NCBI RefSeq assembly: GCF_001931485.1
Contig: NZ_MSDV01000023.1
Location: 124,001-188,000, forward strand
DNA from: Burkholderia sp. SRS-W-2-2016
Lineage (GTDB): Bacteria; Pseudomonadota; Gammaproteobacteria; Burkholderiales; Burkholderiaceae
Direction of reading: 5' to 3'
Length of the DNA: 64,000 bases
Of this stretch, positions 25,501 through 35,132 are shown piece after piece. Both the position numbers and the translations under genes were made by a program. The notes under the pieces are model-generated. The model ran no database searches and had not been told where the DNA came from. It worked only from the letters and a program-made list of their open reading frames with translations. Within the stretch, counting starts at the first letter, position 1. Every line of letters starts with the position of its first letter.

Positions 25501-28500
25501 GCCGCGATCGTTGCCGTGCCTGCGCCGTTGTCCACGCCGTCGGTCATGCCCGCAGTCAGGCCCGAGCCGGTGAGTGTCACGTTGCCTTTGTCCGCATCGG
25601 TACTGATCGCCGCGAGCGTCGCGTTGCCGCCCGCGGTGAACGTCGTGCCCACCGATTGTTCGTCGTACGTATGACTGATTTCCTTGCGCGTGTCGCTGTC
25701 GGCGGCGACGTTGTCGCGGGTGGCCGTGTTCGTAACCGTCGTTGCCGTCAGGTCGCCACCTGCAACGACCGCCATGTCGCCTCCGGCTGTTACCGTCGCG
25801 CCCCTGAACGTTGCGTCGTTGCCGCTCTGTATCGCGAGGTCGCCGCCAGCCGTGATCGCGCTGGTCTGGTTGATGACGGTGTTCTCTTCCCAGTGATGCT
25901 GGTCGTTCAGCGCAAGCGATTGCGATGTGCTGGACTGCACCGCATCGACGGTGATGTCGTTGCCGGCGGTGATCTGCGCAGCGCCGCCCGCGCTGATGTT
26001 GGCACCGCGCACCGTCAGGTCATTTCCGGCTGCAATCACCATGTCGCCGGTCGATGCAATCGTGCCCTGCGCGCCGAGCAGCGTCTGGCTGACGTTGCTA
26101 TTGCCGGCCGCCGAACTGATGCCATTCACGTCGACCAGCGTCGTGTTGACGATGTCATTGCCCGCCAGCACCGCCACGCGATTGCCGCTGATCATCCCCG
26201 ATGCGTTCACCACGTCGTTGCTCGCCGCGAGAATCGTCGTGCCGTCCGCATCGCTGCTGCCGATCGCGCCGCCCCGGTTCAGGATATCGGTCGCGCTGAT
26301 CACGGTCTGCGTGCCGCCCTTGATGACGCCCGAGTTGACCGCGCTGCCGGTCGCGTGAATCTGCACGTCATCGGCCGCAATCAGCGCGCCGGTCGGTTGC
26401 AGGTCGTTCGCATGGGTCTGCGCGAGATAGACGACCGGTGCCAGCACCTGCTGCGTCGTGCCGTCCGGCAGCGTGACGGTCTGGCTGACGAGCCACACGA
26501 TATCGCTCGTCAGCGCATCCATCTGCGCGGCTGTGAGCGCGATGCCGGGCACGAGGCCGAACTGTTCGGCGACGTTCGCGCCGCTCGTCATCAGCGCCTG
26601 GTACTGCTCAAGGTTGTCCGTATAGCCGTCCAGATAGACGCGACCGGTCAGCTGCGTGATCTGCTCGCGCACCAGTTGCTGTTCGTACATGCCGTCGCCC
26701 AGGCGCTTTTCGATCGTCTGCGGATTGAGGCCGAGCTGCTGCAGCATGTAGTCGCTGGAGATGAAGTTCGTGTAGCTGGTCAGACGCGGGTCGGTGACGA
26801 TCAGGTATGACGCATCCGGCGTGCTGTGGATCGTGTACAGGCCGCTGGTGGGCAGCGTGATGTCCAGTGTGCCCGTGCTAGTCGCGACGGTCTGCGGCGC
26901 ATTCACCTGCGTGCCCGCGAGCAGATGGTTCGCGCCGAGCGTGGCACCGGTCGCGCCGGTCGCGGAGTCGGCCGCCGCGACGTTGGTGTTGCTGATGTCA
27001 GTGGCGCTGATCTGCACTGCGTTGTTCGCGATGATCGTGCCGCCCGTGCCGCCGATCGCCACCGGCGTGAGCACCACCGATGGCTGCACGACCGTGCCCA
27101 CGTCCTGCGTGATGTTCTCGTTCCACGCGTAGGTCGACACGATGTCCTGGCGCTGGTACTGGTACAGCGTCTGGCCGATGTTGTTGACGGTGGTGCCACC
27201 GTAATTGCCAGTGCCGTTGGCGATGTCGCCGTTCTGTTCGCTCGAACCGATCTGGATCGAGCCGCCGGCCGCGATTGCGCTGTGGTGGTTGTTCAGGGTG
27301 CCGACGTTGGCCAGCACCAGGTTGCCGCCTGCGAGCAGTTGGGCCTGCTTCGCCTCGGGACCTGTTACCTGGTCCTGCTGCGTGGTGGTCGTCGTGTCGC
27401 GTGCGATCTCGACGCGCTGGTAACCGTTGTGGCCGTCGCTGCGGGTCGCGTACTCGGTCGAGGGCAGGTAGTTGACGTTCGGGTCGTAGTCGTCCCAGTA
27501 GTTGACGGTCACCGAGCCGTCGCCGTTCGGCGTCAGCGTGTTGTACCAGAGGGTCTGCTGCTGGCCGTCGATGTCGACGATCAGCACGTTGTCGGTCGCG
27601 TTCGGTCCTGAGGACTGCGAGACGATCTGCGATGCGTTGAAGGTCGCGTCGAGCGGCGTGCGGTAGCCGTTGTTCCACATCGCCTGCGTGCAGCGGTCCC
27701 CCACGCTGTTGCCGGTTGCGCAGGCCATGTAGCGGGCGCGCTTGGTCTGGTGGACCGTGTCGACGTCGGTGGTGACCGTTTCGACTGTGGGGGCCGGGCG
27801 CGTGTTGGTCAGCGTCTGGGTGGCGATTTCGATGGTGCCTTGCGCTTCGATCGTGGACTGGTCGTTGGTGACCGAGGTACTGCGGTTGGCCAGTAATCCG
27901 TTCGCGTCGCGCGATGCGTTGGCCGCGATGTGGATGTCGCCGAGGCTGAAGAGGTTCGCGCCCGCTGTGTTCGAGATGTCGCCGGGGGAGTAGAGGTTCA
28001 GTTCCGAGGCGGCGGCGATGATCGCGGCGGGGCCGGTGTTCGCAATGGAGGAACTGGCGTTCAGCGTGACGTTGTGGCCGATGACCGTTGCGGTGTTGGT
28101 CAGCGTCGCGCTGTTCGTCGTGACGTTGTCGCCTTCGATGCGGCCTTCGTTTGCGATTGCATTCGCGGCGTTCACCGTGGTGCTGGTGGAGTTGAGCGTG
28201 GCACCGGCCTGGTTGTCGAGGTTCGCGGCGTTGAGCGTCAGCGCGTTGACCGCAGCCAGCGCGCCCAGATTGACGAGGTTGCCGCTGGCGCTGAACGTCA
28301 GGTCGTGATTTGCCTGGATCAGGTTCGCCGCGCTTTGCGTGTAATCGCCGTTGATCGTGATTGCACCGTCGTGGCCCGCGATGATGCTGCCGTCGCCGTC
28401 TAGCTGGTTCGTCGTGAGGCTCAGGTTCTGGTCGCTACCGATCGCGCCGTCCTGGTTCGCGAGCGTGCCTGCGGTAATCGCTACGCTGCCGCCGCTGCCG

Positions 28501-31169
28501 GCATCATTGCCGATGCGGCCGGAGGTGTTGTCGAGTGCGGCGACGTTCAGTGCCAGTTCACCGCTGGCGTGGATGGAGCCGTCCTGGTTGCTCAGGGTTG
28601 GTCCGGTGCCGCCGGTCCGCTCACCGCCGAGCCCGCTCAGCGTGAGATGGTTCGCAGCGGACAGCGAGCCCCCGCCGTTATCGACCGACTGCGCCACATT
28701 CAGCGCGAGATCGCGTCCCGACAGAACCAGCGCACCCGCCGTATTCGACAGCGTCTGCGCGTTGACCGTCACATCGCCGTTGCCGCCAATCGTGCCTGCG
28801 CCGACCGCACCACCGGAATTGGCGTTCGTGACCGTTGCCGCGTTGATGGTCGTCGCCCCGGTGCCGATGTTGGCGACGCGTCCGTTCGTGTTGTCGATCG
28901 ACGCACCCGTGAGCGCAAGCTTTGCTGTCGCGCCGTCTGCTTCGATCTGGCCGCTGGTGTTATCGATCGCGCCCTGTGCGGATGCCGTGACCGCGTCGTT
29001 GCCCTGGATCAGACCGGACCGGTTATCCAGTGTGCTGTCCGACAGCACGGTTGCCGCGCCGCCCGCAGTGATGGTGCCGCCGGCGTTATTAATGCTGCCA
29101 CCCACCGCCGATACATCGCCGTTGCCGCCAATCAGTCCATTGCCGGTATTAGTCAGCACGCCGTCCGCGCTCACGGACGTCGCGCCGGAGCCGCCATTTG
29201 CGATCCGGCCGCCGTCGTTCGATACGGTCTGCGCCGATACATCGAGCACGCCGCTCGCCTGCACCGTACCGTCTGTGTTATCCAGCGAGCCGGCGCTATC
29301 GATCGATACGTTCTGCGCGCCGATATACCCACCGGCACTGTTATCAAGCGACGCAACCAGGAACGTAGCCGCGGACTGCCCCGCCAGCGTACCGCCCTGA
29401 TTCGCCACCGCTCCCGCATGAATATCTAGCGCGCCGTTTGTCGCCAGCGTGCCGCCGTTATTCGACAGCGTGCCTGTATTGACGGACAGCGTGCCATCAC
29501 CGGAACTGGTGATCGTCCCTTGGTCGTTGAGCAGGGCAGCCGGGCCGAGCGCGAGATTGGCGCTATTGGTGTGAAGCGAGCCGCCGGTGTTATCCAGCGT
29601 GCCGGTTACGCTAATGCTGGTTAGGGCCGTACCGGTCTGAGTAATCGCACCACCACGATTGATGAGGTTCGCAGCCTGAATGTCCAGCTGCGCCGCACCA
29701 AGCGTCGCCGCACTGGTGTCGAGCGTGCCGGCTGCGGTAACCGTCAGCGCGCCACCAGCACCAACTTGCGCACCCGACGCATCCAGATCGCCACCCGTCG
29801 CGGTCAATACAAGATCGCCGTTCGCCGCCGTAGTACTTCCCGCGAGATCAACCACCGCCCCTTGCAGCATGGCGTCACCACCGGCGGCATTGGTGCCGGT
29901 CGCCGTCAGTACACCACTCGCACTGAGCGTCAGGTCACCCGACTGCGCAAGCGATCCATCGTCATTGATCCCGGCACCGAGCACGCCGTCTGACGCAATA
30001 CTGCCCGCGGCAACGTTCAGATCCCGCTGCGCCGCCAGCGTGCCGCTATTGCCCAGCACACCAGCCGTCTGAACCGCAACCGACTGCTGCCCATAGGTCA
30101 CGCCACTGTTCTCGACCCCACCCGCAGCCGACACCGTCAGATCGCCACTCGCGCTCGTCCGCCCGGTGAGCACAAGCTTGCCCTGCGTGGTCAGCGTCAG
30201 CTCACCGGCCTGCGCCTCGATGACCCCCGCATTGGAAACACCGACGCCATTCTCCGTCCCCACCAGCACGATCCGGTTCGCGTACATCCCGCCGAGCTGG
30301 CTGACATCGATGGACACACCCGGCGCGGAACCGTTGCCGCTAATCGCAGTCGCCGCCAGCGAATCATGCCCAACCTGATTCGCACCGCTAACGACATTGA
30401 GCGCATTCGCGTAGATAGCCGCATTCGCTTCAACAGCCCGCGCAATCAGATCGACCTGATCGACATTCTTCGCATTGAGCCCGTCTCCCTGCACGGCAAT
30501 CGTGCCGCCGGTCACGTTAAAACCGCTCAGGCCGCCAGTCGCATCGAGCACCGGCGCACCGGTAGTCAGAATCCCGCGCGTGGTATTGATAAACCCGCCG
30601 CCATCGACCACGATCCCCGAGCCATTCGCGACGATCACTTCCGCCCGGTTACCCGCGACCTCGAGCGCCCCGCGCAACTGGCTCGGCGAATTGCTGTTGA
30701 CCTGATTGAGAATGATCCGCGCGGACTGTCCCGGCGCGAGATTCGCATTGCCGTTGATCAGTTCCGCCAGCTGGGTCTGAACGATAGTCGGCGAATTGTT
30801 CAGGATGACGCCGGGTTTCTGCACGTCGAACTGCGAATAGGTATTGACCGACACACCGGCGCCGCTCGGCGTATTGATATTGACCTGCGGCAGACCGTTC
30901 TGCGTCTGGATCACATCGGGCGTGTGCGCACCGCCACCGACCACCTGCGCGACGACCAGCGAAGGCACCACACCAAACGCGAGCAGCGCGCCAAACGCCG
31001 CGAACCGCATCGCGAACAGCGATACACGTGTGGCGGAACGGGCGGCGATTCGCGCACCCGAGACGCTTTCACCCGCATGGGTCTTGCCGGCCGCGCTCGC
31101 AGTCTCAGCCACTGCAACGAGCATTCTCCGGCACCGGCTGTAGACCAGCCGGAACATCTTCGTATTCAT
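22389..31169 (-). CDS. cdiA: CdiA/FhaB-type contact-dependent inhibition toxin
   Basis: 2926 residues, secreted by the two-partner route. It opens with an extended signal peptide (MNTKMFRLVYSRCRRMLVAVAE..., cleavage near residue 75), followed by the TPS domain with GGGFINTTRGI. Long arrays of haemagglutinin repeats follow (GxLDNTxG-type units, then AGNDxxxxGS-type units). A pre-toxin region (GGTDRAMMQAAGAALVTG) ends at NRQLHPEE near residue 2646. The last ~277 residues are the variable tail, rich in Gly, Ser and Thr and ending SGSKEN; I recognise no toxin fold and see no ELYN motif in it. No cdiB transporter gene lies on either side within the window. Confidence 0.92.
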   Translation of the reverse strand: MNTKMFRLVYSRCRRMLVAVAETASAAGKTHAGESVSGARIAARSATRVSLFAMRFAAFGALLAFGVVPSLVVAQVVGGGAHTPDVIQTQNGLPQVNINTPSGAGVSVNTYSQFDVQKPGVILNNSPTIVQTQLAELINGNANLAPGQSARIILNQVNSNSPSQLRGALEVAGNRAEVIVANGSGIVVDGGGFINTTRGILTTGAPVLDATGGLSGFNVTGGTIAVQGDGLNAKNVDQVDLIARAVEANAAIYANALNVVSGANQVGHDSLAATAISGNGSAPGVSIDVSQLGGMYANRIVLVGTENGVGVSNAGVIEAQAGELTLTTQGKLVLTGRTSASGDLTVSAAGGVENSGVTYGQQSVAVQTAGVLGNSGTLAAQRDLNVAAGSIASDGVLGAGINDDGSLAQSGDLTLSASGVLTATGTNAAGGDAMLQGAVVDLAGSTTAANGDLVLTATGGDLDASGAQVGAGGALTVTAAGTLDTSAATLGAAQLDIQAANLINRGGAITQTGTALTSISVTGTLDNTGGSLHTNSANLALGPAALLNDQGTITSSGDGTLSVNTGTLSNNGGTLATNGALDIHAGAVANQGGTLAGQSAATFLVASLDNSAGGYIGAQNVSIDSAGSLDNTDGTVQASGVLDVSAQTVSNDGGRIANGGSGATSVSADGVLTNTGNGLIGGNGDVSAVGGSINNAGGTITAGGAATVLSDSTLDNRSGLIQGNDAVTASAQGAIDNTSGQIEADGATAKLALTGASIDNTNGRVANIGTGATTINAATVTNANSGGAVGAGTIGGNGDVTVNAQTLSNTAGALVLSGRDLALNVAQSVDNGGGSLSAANHLTLSGLGGERTGGTGPTLSNQDGSIHASGELALNVAALDNTSGRIGNDAGSGGSVAITAGTLANQDGAIGSDQNLSLTTNQLDGDGSIIAGHDGAITINGDYTQSAANLIQANHDLTFSASGNLVNLGALAAVNALTLNAANLDNQAGATLNSTSTTVNAANAIANEGRIEGDNVTTNSATLTNTATVIGHNVTLNASSSIANTGPAAIIAAASELNLYSPGDISNTAGANLFSLGDIHIAANASRDANGLLANRSTSVTNDQSTIEAQGTIEIATQTLTNTRPAPTVETVTTDVDTVHQTKRARYMACATGNSVGDRCTQAMWNNGYRTPLDATFNASQIVSQSSGPNATDNVLIVDIDGQQQTLWYNTLTPNGDGSVTVNYWDDYDPNVNYLPSTEYATRSDGHNGYQRVEIARDTTTTTQQDQVTGPEAKQAQLLAGGNLVLANVGTLNNHHSAIAAGGSIQIGSSEQNGDIANGTGNYGGTTVNNIGQTLYQYQRQDIVSTYAWNENITQDVGTVVQPSVVLTPVAIGGTGGTIIANNAVQISATDISNTNVAAADSATGATGATLGANHLLAGTQVNAPQTVATSTGTLDITLPTSGLYTIHSTPDASYLIVTDPRLTSYTNFISSDYMLQQLGLNPQTIEKRLGDGMYEQQLVREQITQLTGRVYLDGYTDNLEQYQALMTSGANVAEQFGLVPGIALTAAQMDALTSDIVWLVSQTVTLPDGTTQQVLAPVVYLAQTHANDLQPTGALIAADDVQIHATGSAVNSGVIKGGTQTVISATDILNRGGAIGSSDADGTTILAASNDVVNASGMISGNRVAVLAGNDIVNTTLVDVNGISSAAGNSNVSQTLLGAQGTIASTGDMVIAAGNDLTVRGANISAGGAAQITAGNDITVDAVQSSTSQSLALNDQHHWEENTVINQTSAITAGGDLAIQSGNDATFRGATVTAGGDMAVVAGGDLTATTVTNTATRDNVAADSDTRKEISHTYDEQSVGTTFTAGGNATLAAISTDADKGNVTLTGSGLTAGMTDGVDNGAGTATIAATGNVTLNEAREQHDSYLETESKRGSAFAGSTTNTMESMQTNLGMGSIVSGDTVSITAGKDLTVQGSTVAGTHDVALAAAGNVTITTSQDTQSTSSYYRKHESGFGTAGGLGISFGTKTQTDTANTSQVVNTGSVVGSLNGNLDITAGNDLHVTGSDLIAAGNITGTGANVTIDAATNSAHADETHELKQSGFTLALKAPVIDAISNAVGQTQAASNSKDGRAAALHGIAAASAMWDADQAAGGLVRSLANGEMPQMKLELSFGSSSSKSTFSEDSTTSVGSSVTAGGTAAFLATGNTTPGSGNVTIVGSDVNAGEVILAAQNQVNLLNSTDTDSTRSTDESRSGSIGVSIGSGGIGLSAAMSKANGDGNSDATIQNNTHVNASGTATIISGGDTNIIGSNVSGQQVNASIGGDLNIASVQDTMTSAAHRESIGGGFSISQSGGSASFSQTNANASGSYAGVNEQAGIQAGDGGFNINVQGNTDLKGALISSEADASQNTLATGTLTFSDIQNSSNYEAHSGGFGAGVTAGDGGANYSTHGSTSGINGGGIAPMLSQNDSGSDSATTKTAVSEGTIVINDQSNQTQDVADLNRDTSDTNGTVAKLPDVNDLLDRQADMMAAASAAAEAVSRRIGDYAKMKYDEAAAAGDRAGMDAWKEGGTDRAMMQAAGAALVTGLAGGNALGGAAGAAIASIAAGQLNSLSEEIAGSDPTGNASMNLALGNIVANVLATGAGAVVGGEAGAFAGYNVDRFNRQLHPEEKAKAQQIAADAAAQGITNPDSSPITAAQIEDAMRAADNSQYEEYTSTGIVVPLNADTPTNAVYDTTSMNLVTDSTGHYLMQDASILATPSKAVQDLITQSTGDASSPYSWGTSSAQAATPKVDPYGPFSPGFNTGDYSAGFGEYGRGLAPDYATIGSGSLSASADLSVNLHDGTTYAAGGITQSNPGSISVKPGGVASLGWIFGDRTGAGTNSFMNGDGVQGFISVPTPFNVNAFLAITHAYGGNTALEVGVATPGSTSFGVSPFSHSIPISGSKEN

Positions 31170-31555
31170 CTTCAGTAATGCCTAACGTTAATCCTCCTGA
31201 AAAATAACGTAGAAAGCAAAACGAAAGATTTAATAAATGCAAAAACAATCCGGAAAGACAGGAGAAATTTGTAAATAGGACTAATCCTGTTGACTCACAG
31301 GATCTTGAATGGATTTAAATGAGGAGGAAAAATAGAGAGATAAAAGTAGTATTTATCTGGAATCAAAATTCCCGCAGCCCGCATTTCGTCTCGGAAATAG
31401 CTTTGCGCGTCCCCTGAATAATGCCCGGAAATACGGCGGATCGCCGCAGGGCGGCCGTTATAGCTCGCCGGGTCCAGTTCTCCAGACCGCACGCAGAAAA
31501 ATCAAATATTCGAATTACCCATTTCCCAATATCCCGATATTCAACGGCACGCACC
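31170..31555. promoter_or_regulatory. AT-rich region upstream of cdiA
   Basis: 386 bases, distinctly AT-rich near cdiA. It contains a perfect inverted repeat ATCCTGT-TGACTC-ACAGGAT at 31284-31303 and a GGAGG about 20 bases before the cdiA ATG. Short leftward frames (31295-31492, 31363-31563) have no family features and I do not call them. It presumably carries the cdiA promoter and, at the right end, the 3' end of the regulator gene. Confidence 0.5.
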
Positions 31556-32530
31556 TCATCCAACCGAAAACCGCTCCCGATAAACCTGCGGCGCGACCTT
31601 CAAAATCCGCACGAAACTGCACCGCATCGTTTCCTCACTACCGAATCCACATCGTGCGGCAATCCGTTTAATCGACCACGAAGTTTCACCCAGCAACCGC
31701 TGTGCAGTCTCAATACGCAATTGCTCGACCGCTCGTGCCGGCGTGCGCCCGGTTTGCGCCTTGTAGTGACGCATGAAACTGCGCTCGCTCATATGCAGGC
31801 GCCGCGCGAGCGCGGGCACCGATAAATCCGCCGCGAGATGCGCGGCCATCCACGCATGCAAGTCCGCAAAACGATCGTCGGCATTTTGCAGCGACAGCGT
31901 CGCGCTGAACTGTGACTGCCCACCGGGCCGCTTCAGAAACACCACGAGCTCACGCGCGACATCGAGCGCGAGCGCGCGGCCGTGATCTTCTTCGAGTAGC
32001 GCCAGTGCGAGATCGATGCCGGCGGTCACGCCCGCCGAAGTCCAGATCGCACCATCGCGAATAAAGATCGGATCGGTTTCCACCCGCAGTTGCGGATAGC
32101 GTTGCGTCAGCTCATCACAGCGCGCCCAATGCGTGACGACGCGCCGGCCGTCGAGCAGCCCCGCCTCGGCGAGCAGGAACGCGCCGGAACAGACCGACGC
32201 GACGCGCCGCGCGCGCGGCGCCTGGCGCTGGGTCCAACGGATCAGTCGGCTATCCGTCAACGCGGCGTTCACCCCGAAGCCACCGGGAACGATCAGCGTA
32301 TCGAGCGGGGCTTTCACCGAACGAATCGAACCGGCGACCAACGCCAGCCCCGACGACGACGTAACCGGCCCGGCCTCGGCCGCCACCGCGCGCGGCGCAT
32401 ACAGCGGAGCGAGGCCGCGCTGCGCGGCGAGTTCGTTGGCGGACGCGAAGACCTGTAGCGGGCCACTCACGTCGAGCAATTGCACGTTCGGGAAAGTGAG
32501 CAGGACGACGGAGCGAGGTTCGTCAGACAT
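31556..32530 (-). CDS. GlxA-type AraC regulator with DJ-1/PfpI domain
   Basis: 324 residues. The N-terminal DJ-1/PfpI-like amidase domain (about 1-190) has the nucleophile-elbow sequence VCSGAFLLAEAGLL and the THW motif. A C-terminal AraC double helix-turn-helix (about 220-315, with LARRLHMSERSFMRHYKAQTGRTP and IAARCGFGSEETM) binds DNA. Such proteins often control amine or carnitine-type catabolism. It is divergent from the isocyanide hydratase homologue 150 bases away and is its likely regulator. Confidence 0.88.
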   Translation of the reverse strand: MSDEPRSVVLLTFPNVQLLDVSGPLQVFASANELAAQRGLAPLYAPRAVAAEAGPVTSSSGLALVAGSIRSVKAPLDTLIVPGGFGVNAALTDSRLIRWTQRQAPRARRVASVCSGAFLLAEAGLLDGRRVVTHWARCDELTQRYPQLRVETDPIFIRDGAIWTSAGVTAGIDLALALLEEDHGRALALDVARELVVFLKRPGGQSQFSATLSLQNADDRFADLHAWMAAHLAADLSVPALARRLHMSERSFMRHYKAQTGRTPARAVEQLRIETAQRLLGETSWSIKRIAARCGFGSEETMRCSFVRILKVAPQVYRERFSVG

Positions 32531-32680
32531 GGCAGGGTTGGATTACGCCACCGGCCGGCGTGGCAGAAACCAAGGGATGATTGGCAATCTCGCCAGAGAC
32601 TACGCGCATAGAATCGATTCGTCCACTTGCAACAGCGCTCCCGGTTGCGATCCGATTCATCCATTCAATAAGGTATCCCT

Positions 32681-33361
32681 ATGACACTGCACATCGGCTT
32701 TCTGGTGTTTCCGCAAGTCCAGCAACTCGATTTGACCGGCCCGCACGACGTGCTCGCATCGGTGCCCGGCGCGGTCACGCATCTGATCGGTAAAACGCTC
32801 GAGCCGGTGGTGTCGAGTAACGGGCTCGTACTGACGCCGAACGCAACTTACGAAAGCTGTCCGCCGCTCGACGTGATCTGCGTGCCCGGCGGCAGCGGCG
32901 TGACCGCGCTATTGCAGGATCAGCAGACGGTCGAGTTCGTGCGCCGCCAGGCGGCGAGCGCGCGCTATGTAACGTCGGTGTGCACCGGCGCCTTGCTGCT
33001 CGGCGCGGCGGGTCTACTGCGCGGCCGTCGCGCGACGACGCACTGGGCGTTTCACTCGCTGCTCGAACCGCTCGGCGCGATTCCGACGCAGGCGCGCGTC
33101 GTGCGCGACGGCAATCTGATTACCGGCGGCGGCGTGACGGCCGGCATCGATTTCGGCTTGACCGTGGCCGCTGAACTGGCGGGGCAGCACGAGGCGCAGG
33201 CGATCCAGCTCGAACTCGAATACGCGCCGGCGCCGCCGTTTGCCGCCGGAGATCCACGGACCGCGCCGCGCGAAGTGGTCGAACTTGTCACGCAGCGTTC
33301 GGCAGCAGGCTTTGCCGAGCGGCGTCGAATCGTGATGGAGATCGCGCAACGCGGGGATTGA
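32681..33361 (+). CDS. inhA: Isocyanide hydratase homologue (DJ-1/PfpI superfamily)
   Basis: 226 residues, the length of characterised isocyanide hydratases, which hydrate isocyanides to N-formamides. The active-site set is in place: Asp17 in QQLDLTGP, and the Cys101-Thr102 pair in the nucleophile elbow SVCTGALLLG. This matches the numbering of the Pseudomonas enzyme. The regulator at 31556-32530 is divergent and shares the same upstream region. Substrate in this organism is not known. Confidence 0.85.
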   Translation: MTLHIGFLVFPQVQQLDLTGPHDVLASVPGAVTHLIGKTLEPVVSSNGLVLTPNATYESCPPLDVICVPGGSGVTALLQDQQTVEFVRRQAASARYVTSVCTGALLLGAAGLLRGRRATTHWAFHSLLEPLGAIPTQARVVRDGNLITGGGVTAGIDFGLTVAAELAGQHEAQAIQLELEYAPAPPFAAGDPRTAPREVVELVTQRSAAGFAERRRIVMEIAQRGD

Positions 33362-33477
33362 CTTCACATCCCGCCGGGTTCCACAGGTCGTTTCCATTAA
33401 ACTGCTGGCTTACCCAAGTTTTACGTAAGTCAGGTTCAACAGATGAAGCGCTCCGAGTTCGCGCGGGAGGCATCCCG

Positions 33478-33921
33478 ATGCGCGTAGGCAAACCCGTCAA
33501 GGCGCTGCCGCAACCGTCCTGCGACTATTGCGGCAGCCGCGCGCTGCTCGTCCGTTATGGCGACGACAGCTATCCGTATCGCGGCGATCAGGGACCGCTG
33601 TGGATCTGCACCGCGTGTCAGGCGTGGATCGGCGTGTATGCGCGCAGCAAACACAACGTGCCGCTCGGCCGTCTCGCCGACGCGACGTTGCGCGAAGCGA
33701 AGAGCAATCTGCACGACTTGCTCGAACCGCTGGTCGCCGGCAAGGTGCGCCGCGACGGCGTCAATGCGTTCGAGGCGCGCGCCAAAGCGATCCGCTGGGT
33801 CGCGACCGAACTCGGTTTCGAACCGCTGCCGGGCAGCATTCACGCATTATCTCCGGAACAATGCGAACAGGCGCTGCGTTACGTCGAAGCTTTTATGGCG
33901 TCGCGGCGCGCGGGCGGATAA
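33478..33921 (+). CDS. DUF3268-type zinc-finger protein
   Basis: 147 residues from the ATG at 33478, which has a GCGGGAGG ribosome site; a longer frame begins at 33358 but has no ribosome site. An N-terminal zinc ribbon is formed by CDYCGS and, about 30 residues on, CTACQAW. The rest is helical (LREAKSNLHDLLEPLV, then AKAIRWVATELGF). This pattern fits the DUF3268 zinc-finger family of unknown function. It has no operon partner: the next gene is 152 bases away. Confidence 0.75.
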   Translation: MRVGKPVKALPQPSCDYCGSRALLVRYGDDSYPYRGDQGPLWICTACQAWIGVYARSKHNVPLGRLADATLREAKSNLHDLLEPLVAGKVRRDGVNAFEARAKAIRWVATELGFEPLPGSIHALSPEQCEQALRYVEAFMASRRAGG

Positions 33922-34073
33922 GCAATTCGGCACGACCCAGCGCGTCCCAGCGGTAAAGCAAAACAACGCAAAGCAATTGCGCCGCGCCGTCATTAGCAAT
34001 GCACGATTCGTTGGAACGAAGCCGGTGAAAACTCCCTATAGTCGGAGCCTTCACCGAACCTCATTCCATCCGC

Positions 34074-35132
34074 ATGCTCCCGCTCAATTCCTCTTTGCTG
34101 CGCGCCCGCCGCGCGCTGCGTGCCGTCGCATTCGTCGCGGTCCCGGCGGCTGTCACCGCGTTCACGCCGTTCATTTCGTCCGCGCACGCGCAGACTCATG
34201 AGGTCGTAATCGGCTATCAGGACATGGTAGTGCCGTGGCGCTACGCGCAGGCCACCGGCGCGGTCGAAAAAGCCACCGGCTACAAGGTCACCTACCGCAA
34301 GCTCGGTAGCGGCGCCGACGTCGTGCGCGCGCTCGCGTCCGGCTCGATCCAGCTGGGCGAGGCGGGTTCGAGCCCGATTGCGGCCGGTCTATCGCAAGGC
34401 GTCGACTTATCGCTGTTCTGGATTCTCGACAACATCAACGACGCCGAGGCGCTGGTTGCGCGCGACGGCTCGGGCGTGACCCGGCTCGCCGACCTGAAGG
34501 GCAAGACGATCGGTGTGCCGTATGTGTCGACTTCGCATTTCCACACGCTGGTCGCGTTGCAGCAGGCGGGCGTCGATCCCGCGACCGTGAAGATCCTCAA
34601 TCTGCGTCCGCCCGAAGTCGCGGCCGCGTGGCAGCGCGGCAACATCGACGCGACCTATATCTGGGACCCGGTGCTCGCGAAGGTCAAACAGAACGGCAAG
34701 GTGCTGATCACGTCCGGCGACGTCGCGAAGCAATCGGGCAAGGCGACTTTCGACGGCTTCGTCGCGGCGCGTCAGTTCGAGCGCGACAACGCGGCCTTTA
34801 TGGCCGGTCTCGTCAAGGTGCTGGCCGACACCGACGCGCAGTATCGCGATCACAAGGCCGACTGGACCGCGACCTCGAAGCAGGCGGAGGCAGTTGCTCA
34901 GGAGTCCGGTGCAACCGCCGCCGACGTGCCCGCGAGTCTCGCGCTGTACGCATTCCCGAGCGCGGCCGAGCAGGCATCGGCGACGTGGCTCGGCGGCGGC
35001 AAGCAATCGGGCGCCGCGCAATCGCTGGCGGCCACCGCCGCGTTTCTGAAGACCCAGGGCACGATCCAGAACGTGCTGCCCGACTACTCGGCGGCCGTCA
35101 ATCCACGCTTCGCGCAGCAGGCCGCGCGATGA
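34074..35132 (+). CDS. tauA: Taurine-type ABC transporter substrate-binding protein
   Basis: 352 residues with a long signal peptide ending in SSAHAQ (about residue 40). The mature domain is a type II binding protein with [21 protein letters not shown] at its start and [28 protein letters not shown], matching TauA. It would bind taurine or a related sulfonate in the periplasm. Its stop overlaps the tauB start (ATGA), and tauC follows. No TauD-type dioxygenase accompanies it. Confidence 0.88.
   Translation: MLPLNSSLLRARRALRAVAFVAVPAAVTAFTPFISSAHAQTHEVVIGYQDMVVPWRYAQATGAVEKATGYKVTYRKLGSGADVVRALASGSIQLGEAGSSPIAAGLSQGVDLSLFWILDNINDAEALVARDGSGVTRLADLKGKTIGVPYVSTSHFHTLVALQQAGVDPATVKILNLRPPEVAAAWQRGNIDATYIWDPVLAKVKQNGKVLITSGDVAKQSGKATFDGFVAARQFERDNAAFMAGLVKVLADTDAQYRDHKADWTATSKQAEAVAQESGATAADVPASLALYAFPSAAEQASATWLGGGKQSGAAQSLAATAAFLKTQGTIQNVLPDYSAAVNPRFAQQAAR

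Noticed and set aside
25461..26810. 449-residue rightward open frame opposite cdiA
   Set aside because: Antisense shadow of GC-rich cdiA repeats with biased Arg/Asp/Ala composition.
22389..31169. Possible CRISPR-like periodicity in the cdiA repeats
   Set aside because: The repeats are coding haemagglutinin units of variable sequence, without identical short repeats and unique spacers.
31295..31563. Two short leftward frames upstream of cdiA
   Set aside because: No ribosome site, no recognised family, and they lie in what should be the cdiA promoter region.
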